25,340 nt of DNA, from assembly GCA_000310025.1 (NCBI GenBank), contig FN649751.1:617816-643155 (forward strand), read 5' to 3'. Both the position numbers and the translations under genes were made by a program. The DNA is from Ectocarpus siliculosus (taxonomy: Eukaryota; Sar; Phaeophyceae; Ectocarpales; Ectocarpaceae). Of this stretch, positions 19,043 through 25,340 are shown in pieces. The notes under the pieces are model-generated. The model had not been told where the DNA came from and ran no database searches. It saw nothing but the letters and a program-made list of their open reading frames with translations. The stretch's first letter is position 1, and each line of letters opens with the position of its first letter.

Positions 19043-22000
19043 GTGAGTTTACAGGCTAACGGGGAGAGGGGAGTATGCGGCTGAGGGGGCCCCGTCGTGT
19101 GGGGGCAGGGAAGGCAAGGGTGTGGGTACGGAGGAAAGTAGGGGGGTTACAGTAGGAAGCTGAACGAGAGCACGGGGTATCCATTTCATGGTTGGGTGCA
19201 GGGTCCTGGAGAACCGGGTGGTCGCGGCCTTAACAGTACTCGCCTCCCGTTCATTATCATTATCATAATGCCAGGCTCCTTGTCTTGGATGGGGGGATAA
19301 GCAAACTCCTTCTTTAGGTACCTCAAACACCCAAGCCCCTATATAAGACGTAAAGTCTCGGCGACGGGCAAGTGTTGGGTTACGAGCATGCGATGCTGTC
19401 CGTGCTGTCTGCGTTGCGTCCTTGAGGAAGGAGGGGCGGCGGACACAAATCATGTCAAAGCAGTCATCCGGTACCTGATTTTGGGGACGGAACAAGGGAC
19501 GGGATAAGACAAGGCCACAGACCCGTCGTGTGTGTGCCCGCAGAGGTGCCGTGCCACCGGCCGTGTGTCGATAGCAATACCAATCGCTGCTTGCACCGTG
19601 ATGATTGGGCGTGCGCTGGAGATGTGGTATGCATGATGTACAGAACCGCCACAAAGAGCTGGCTTGACTCATGCCATATCTTCAACGAGGTACATGCTTC
19701 TATGTGAGATCCGCGGGGTCGTGAACATCAGGTAGGCCGCACGGAAAATCGAGCTACTGCCAATCGTGCTGCTGCTTGCCTTGCAGGTACATGTTGTTGT
19801 TGGTCTATGCGTATCTGTTTTGGCTGGCTGGACAGAGGGTCAACTACGCGCTCGTCCACGTGGAGAACAAGTTTGATGTCGCCAGGACGTTGGGGGGTGC
19901 CTTGATGTGCCTCACGGTGCCCCTGGCCACCTACCAGGTGAGGCGATTTTGTTGATTTTTTTCTTCTACTAGTATCTGCTGTTGTTTTGGCGCATTCAGG
20001 TCATGGAGTACCCTCAAACACATCACAGGCTAAGCTATTCACCCACCAAAGTACGGTAGCACCACAAAAGCCACAACTCGGTACCGCACCGTATGCTGCA
20101 CTAGGTCTGCAAGAAAACCACCACCGTAAATTGAGCGCTGTAACACAAGCCTATCAGACGGAGAGGGAGCACGCGACAACACCGGGTGTGTGCTGGTACT
20201 GTCCATTCGGTTGTCATTGAAGTGCATACGTTACAAGTAAGGCGTGCCCTGCTCCCGTATGTTCGGGATATTGCGGGGTCATTCTCAATTAGGTCACTGT
20301 CGGTACACTCCTGCCGTGCCCCTGCTTGTGGTACTGCTGCAGCCGCTCTCAATGAATTTTGCTTCGAGACTGGCTTGCCTTCGCCTCCCCTCCCTGCCGC
20401 AAATTCTCTTCTCGCCCCTCTGTGTTTGTCTCCTCTCTGTCCATCCATACCGTCTTGCTGCTCCTACTGCTGTGGTGTATTTTTTTTCTTCCGGTGTAGG
20501 GCTGTGCATTCATGCCCTCATTCCCGCATTCCCTCATTCGCTCCCTCCCTGGTGTGGCGGTGGCGTGCGATGACGCCACGATCACCGCTTGACATCCCGG
20601 TGCTCATGCTGCTGCCGCCGCTGCCGCTGCCGCTGCCGCTGCCGCTGCCGGTGCTGCATCGTCCCGACGGGTTGAAAATGGAGCAGATCGTGCTGCATCT
20701 GTCCAATTTCGTGGAGCCGCGACAACAAAGCCAAATCGTGCGTATCGTCTTCATGGTGCCGACCTACAGCGTCACCGCCTTCCTGTCGCTCCGGTTCATG
20801 CACTGGTGAGTCAGTGACTCAATGGACCTCCCTCTTCCCTGGTGTCGTTGTAGCGAACGAACCGAATCGAAGGCGTGGTACGGTAACGTACCGTGAACGT
20901 ACCGTGAAAGTCGCGGTAAAGTATGCGTCCCGTGCCACCACGTGGCGTGACGACTAGGCTTCACATTTGCTACATGTGTGTATGGATACCTGAATGGTTT
21001 TATTGCGCGCATGATGTCTGTTGAGATACTTTCGTCGTGGTGAACGCATTGGAGTACAATAGTTCGTTGGCCACCTCTCGAAACTGCTTGTGTCGCTGGA
21101 GCGGCCTTGACGTGTGGTTTCCGTCCGTTCGTTTGTTCTCGCAATGCTTTACCCTGCTTGCTTTGAGCAGGTCACTGTTTATCACGACTGTGCGAGATTG
21201 CTACGAGGCTTACGTGATTTACTGCTTCCTTCACTTTCTGGTGGGGACGCTGGGAGATGGCTTGCCCGCGGCGAATAGGTGAGGTGCATGGGGTGCATTG
21301 CGGCGATGTGGCGATGGTAGCGGTGGTATACTACCGTACAGCAGCCATTGTGTGACCGTGCCGGAGTGAGTGGGCGGCATTGTGATCACGGTTGATGCCT
21401 TGTTATGTTGTATTTGGGTTGTGCGGACATGGTTGCTTTTGTGTTGTGCTTGTACACTGTACTCTCCGCATTGGTTGAAGTAGAAGGCGAACCGCACGTG
21501 TTCCCGTGTGGTGCACATCGGGGCTTATGGAGAAAGTGGTGGTGGAGGGGTTAGAGCTGGTATGATGGTATGATTGTAATGAGTCATGAGTCAGCGAGGG
21601 AGGCTTTGATGCCGGTTCCGTGTGCAGATTGTCAGATTGTGCGACCGACTGTTGGCCTGACATGCTTGGACAATCGAACGAACATGCTTGGTTCACGGAT
21701 GGGGATGGGGATGGGGTTGATGCCTGCTCGTGCTTCGTAAAGAGTAGAGTGCTCGTTGTTGGTGTGTTTTTGCTTGACGGCTACCAGGTGCGTTCGTGTT
21801 CTACTGTAGGGCCGGTAGCATCTACATGAATACGTTACACTTGATAGCAGTTGAGTGTTAGTGTTAGTGTGGGTGATTGCGTTGCTTCGTGGCTCCCCCT
21901 ACCGCTCCCCATGCCAACGCTCCCTGCCGAACACATTTCCCTGGCAATGGCAATGTCACCATCGTATCGCCGCTGCCTTGTACAGCCGATTGGCGGCCAT

Positions 22001-24979
22001 GCCGCCGGTGGTCGGGCGTCACGTGCCCCCGTTCTGCTGCCTGGAGCCGTGGCAAATGGGCAGGGAGTTCCTACAGAGGTGCCAGGCGGGCGTGTTCCAG
22101 GTCAGTAACGGGCGCGGGGTGCTGTAACAAGTACTAGTGAAGTTCGCGTGACATGTCCACATGAAGTTGTGCTGCAGGCCAAGACGATAATTACCTCTTT
22201 TTTTTCCCTTTTGTGCCCGTCTGCACGTTGGCTGCTGGTGCTCTCCCCCATTGACCGATCATATTAGAGTTAACTTTAACGCTAGCGTTAACTGCACGAA
22301 GATGGTCTCTTCGCTGTGTTGTTTGGTAGGTACAAGGTGGATACAGCAGTCCACCCGTACGTAACCTCTGCCCGACAAGTTGGTGCAATGTATTCGTGTC
22401 GGCGATGGTGATGGTGACGGTGACAGGGATGGCTACCGTCCCATCCTTTAGTGGTCGTTTCTTGCCGTGTAGAGGTCGCCGCGGCTATCGCAGCTTCCCT
22501 TTAGCGCCCCTCTTAGTTTGAGGAGTCGCTCGTGCGCCGGGTTTTTCCAGTTGCGCACATGGCGTTCCCTATTAATAGCAGTCTCGCTGTGTTGCCCACT
22601 TGGGTCCATTGCACAGTAGTAGTCAAGGCCGGAAGCAATATTACGCAAGTATCTAGCCGCTCAGACAGCTTCAAACCGCACGACGAGATTTATGGACGGC
22701 CGCTCCCGCTCTACACCCCAGCTCCTGCTTGGCGATTCCCAACTACGCACCACAGCCGTGTGCATGGCCGGGCCGTGTTCGTTGCGTGAGGCAGGTTTGG
22801 GATTCCATACAACCGAGGGTAGTGGACGTTTCATGTAAGCGTCTGTTAATTACCATACTTGTGCCGGCACTCTCTCTTGTCCGGCTGGCTGCGCACTTGT
22901 GCTGTATTCTTGCGTGCAGTACGTGCTCATCAGACTCGTGAGCACTGCCGTGGCGCTCGCCCTCCAGCTGGGGCACTTGTACACGGAGGGGGACTTCGAC
23001 CCGAAGCGGGGGTACCTTTGGATCACCGTCGTCACTTGCTGCAGCCAATCGTGGGCCCTTTACGTCCTCGTCCTCTTTTACCGGTGGGTGGGCAGACCGA
23101 ACCAGGCCTCTAGCGTATGGGGGGTGGTTTGAATGGGGTACACTATGGAATGGGGTACAATATTGAATGGGGTACAATATGGAATGGGGGGTCTGACGAG
23201 GTCTCAGCTAACCCTGCGTCTTTGCGGTGTGTGTGTGCGGGTGGGTGGTACGCGAGCGAAGCACTTTGTAAGCCGAGCCTGCCGCAAGTGGCAAGTGCAT
23301 CTTTGGATCATCAGACCGCCTGCATGGATTCCCATCCGATCCCATCCCATCCCGTATCCTCTGACTTCCCGACCGGCACTACTATTTTGATATGTACTTC
23401 TATAGTGTAGAGATGATACGACGGTATGACCTTCGAGCCGGTTTGTACGGTTTGCCAGTCTTTTTGGTGAGGGCTGGGGTTGGAGTTGTCCAGGAAGTAG
23501 ACGCCCTGGGCTATTAGATGAATTGATTAACTGTTGCTGTGTTGCTGTGCGCGCTTGTACGTTAGCGTAGCCCACCGCTTTTCTGACATCCGTGCCCCCC
23601 GCCCCGCCTACTCCCCCTGGCCGGCCGTCTTCCGGCTTGGCCCCTGGTTGGTGCTGCTGGGGAAACCTTAACATTAAACTTGCTTGCAAGCAGCGCTACG
23701 TACAAGGAGCTGGTGCATATTCATCCCATGGGCAAGTTCCTGGCCATCAAGACCATCGTCTTCTTCAGCTGGTGGCAGGTGCGTCTGGCGTGTTGCTTGT
23801 TGATGACGATGCTTCCGGGTCGTGAGAGTTTAATGGGATGCAGATCGAGCTGGCCGTCTGGCAGGAGAGTGTTTGAGGTCTGCTGTAGGGTCTCTGCATA
23901 TGTGTATGTACCATTTCGCCTGTGTTCGTGCTTCGGAACATCTTTCGCTGGCGGGAGCGAGTGTTTTCTCACGCTTCCTTTTCAGGGGCACGCAGGGGTA
24001 TCATCGGTACATTGCTACCCACGCCCGAGGACCGTGAGCCGCCCGTGGCGCGTGTGCTTGATGCCCAGAGTTGAAAAAAACTGGCTCTACACCCCGGGGA
24101 CCCGTTCCGCGCGAAGAAAGCCTTCGCAACAAGTACTCGAAACCCGCTTTGCGTAAACACAACTTTTGGTTCCTGCGCAACGCACACAAGTCCCACAGAC
24201 CATGGGCAACATGAATACACAAGAGCGAGTGATCAAACGCGGCGGAGGACAAGGGTAGGACCTGCAGCAAAGACGCCACTAGCCTAAAAGCACACAATCA
24301 CGCTCACGCGAAAAGTCACGGCGAGACAAAAAAATACCCCGCACAAGATAGCCGCAAATTCCTTCTGCAGGCATTCGGCGAAACCTGCTTAGTCGTGACG
24401 TTGAGATGTAACGATGAGATCGCGATAGCATTGACCATGTCGCCTTGCGTTGCCCCCGGGAGGCAAGCCACCTAACTCCTGAAAGGGGAGCCTTGTATGG
24501 TTTTCCAGTGTGGTATTTTTTTTTTCTGGCTGCCCGAAGTGCCGATGCGTGGAATGTCATAACGTCCTGACACACCGGCTTGCCATGTTTGTGTTGAGCG
24601 TGAGGGTCTCGTGTTGAGATTTATTCTGTCTCTTGTCTCTGATGTGTCTTGCAGGTTTTCTGTTGGTTGTCTATCCATGCCATGTCCCTGATGCGTGTGG
24701 TGATACTGTTGTCTGTTCTGTCGTTGTTGTTGATGCTGTTTTTTGTTTGTGCTGTTCTTGATGCCCTCAGTGATGCCGTTGTTGGTGCCGTTGATGATGA
24801 TGCGTGAACGTAGATGCTTCAATGGTAATGGTCAGCCCCTCGTTTTCTTTTCGTCATCCTCCCAGGGCATCTTGATCGAGATCCTGGAGGGCCAGGGGTA
24901 CTTCGCGAGCGTGGTTGGCGTGAGCAGCGGCGAAGGAGGTGACCTGTCTGAACATGACCCCTCGGAGCATGTAGCACAG
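18768..24979 (+). CDS. TMEM184: TMEM184 / OST-alpha family (DUF300, Solute_trans_a) membrane protein, 8 exons, 3' partial
   Basis: Exons: 18768-19042, 19787-19937, 20687-20805, 21171-21278, 21986-22100, 22920-23083, 23694-23778, 24866-24979. They join in frame (phases 2, 0, 2, 2, 0, 2, 0) to 377 residues with no stop. Family landmarks in order: VRIVFMVPTYSVTAFLSL (about 161-178), VRDCYEAYVIY (about 190-200), PFCCLEPWQMGREFLQRC (about 232-249), GDFDPKRGYLWITV, LFYRATYKEL, GKFLAIKTIVFFSWWQ, then GILIEIL. This is the conserved core of TMEM184 proteins, multi-pass membrane proteins of the organic-solute-transporter alpha superfamily; substrate cannot be read here. The usual closing helix after the last exon is missing, so at least one exon lies beyond the window; 24980-25340 is intron. 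Donors are GTGAGT, GTGAGG, GTGAGT, GTGAGG, GTCAGT, GTGGGT, GTGCGT and GTATGT. Exon 1 (Ser/Gly-rich, from ATG at 18768) is the weakest part; exons 2-8 are secure. Confidence 0.92.
20608..20651. repeat. GCTGCC hexamer repeat in TMEM184-like intron 2
   Basis: About seven GCTGCC/GCTGCCG units end about 35 bases before exon 3, immediately upstream of its acceptor region. Confidence 0.85.
22277..22292. repeat. 16-base perfect palindrome in TMEM184-like intron 5
   Basis: TTAACGCTAGCGTTAA is its own reverse complement. One such palindrome is not surprising in 25 kb, and no function is claimed. Confidence 0.7.
23131..23189. repeat. 17-base minisatellite in TMEM184-like intron 6
   Basis: About three and a half copies of a GAATGGGGTACAATATG unit with one- or two-base differences, about 50 bases after the exon 6 donor. 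Confidence 0.9.
23688..23693 (+). promoter_or_regulatory. NAGNAG tandem splice acceptor before exon 7
   Basis: The sequence AAGCAG gives two in-frame acceptors three bases apart. Use of the downstream CAG yields LFYRATYKEL, which matches the family pattern LFY-x-A-T; the upstream AAG adds one Ser. I chose the downstream site for the gene model. Confidence 0.6.
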
Positions 24980-25340
24980 GTATGTACAGAGTGCTTACTT
25001 CTTTTTCTACGGCAGCTTTGCTTCCGATCTGCTGTGCCATCAGGCTCTGAATGCCAACCAAAGCGGTGGGCACTGAAAAACGGGATGCCATTCATGAATT
25101 TAAGGCGGCGTGCGCGTCAGGCGGTCCAGCTGATGTCACAGCCGTGGACGACTTTAGCATACTGCTAAATTATAGATCGGAACGAGTTTGTATGCAAAGA
25201 CGGCAACAGCAGCAATACCATACCGAACTACCGGTACAATACTGTAGGGCATGCGATGAGGCCTGCTAAAAGTACAGTATGTCATCTGCTTGATTTGTTT
25301 CATGACCCATACCATGACCCATACCCCCCCCCCCCCCCCA
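24980..25340 (+). other. Start of intron 8 of the TMEM184-like gene, running off the window
   Basis: It begins at a GTATGT donor. None of the family's next segment (a helix around an F-x-I-C-I-E-M-type motif) is visible here, so the next exon is beyond the end. The stretch ends in two copies of a CATGACCCATAC unit and a C tract. Confidence 0.75.
25324..25339. repeat. C16 homopolymer at the right end
   Basis: Sixteen C residues close the sequence, mirroring the C tract at the left end. Confidence 0.95.

Noticed and set aside
22277-22292. 16-base palindrome as a regulatory site
   Set aside because: About 0.4 such palindromes are expected by chance in a sequence this long, and it lies in the middle of an intron.
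1-25340. tRNA, rRNA, CRISPR array or viral gene
   Set aside because: No T-loop-like GTTCRANNC with a matching cloverleaf, no rRNA-like conserved stretches, no regularly spaced direct repeats with spacers, and no recognisable viral protein.

Overview
This is eukaryotic nuclear DNA. Coding sequence occurs only as short exons (about 67-275 bases) separated by GT-AG introns of about 0.3-1.1 kb, and no long bacterial-style reading frames, rRNA, tRNA or CRISPR array is visible. Mean intron length near 0.7 kb, balanced base composition, abundant CT/GTT/CAG microsatellites and long C/G tracts would suit a stramenopile alga, perhaps a brown alga. That placement is inference (roughly even odds). The sequence begins and ends in C/G homopolymer tracts, so it may be a complete contig broken at such tracts.

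Layout. 1-1586: low-quality-looking start, then sequence downstream of gene A. 1587-5210 (minus): gene A, five exons, a small four-helix membrane protein. 5211-9845: no supported gene, mostly simple repeats. 9846-12659 (minus): gene B, a tandem paralogue of gene A. 12660-18767: no supported gene; it holds microsatellites and a roughly 1.3 kb structure whose arms are rich in GCCTGA/TCAGGC and end in an inverted repeat. 18768-24979 (plus): eight exons of a TMEM184/OST-alpha (DUF300, Solute_trans_a) membrane protein whose 3' end lies outside the window.

The most notable result is the A/B pair. Joining exons by matching phases gives proteins of 211 and 223 residues. Internal exons 2, 3 and 4 are exactly 177, 67 and 112 bases in both genes. 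Both proteins have three membrane helices, then a loop with eight cysteines at identical spacing (C-x5-C-x4-C-x4-C-x-C-x8-C-x8-C-x7-C) containing the shared motif CVCWEPDG, then a fourth helix ending near C-x2-C-K. The first six cysteines follow an EGF-like spacing. The topology places this loop outside the cytosol, where tetraspanins carry their cysteine-rich loop, but there is no tetraspanin CCG motif. I do not recognise this combination as a named family.

Genes A and B are probably related in function (surface or endomembrane tetraspan proteins). Nothing in the sequence ties them functionally to the TMEM184-like gene, which lies on the opposite strand with its start facing away from them.
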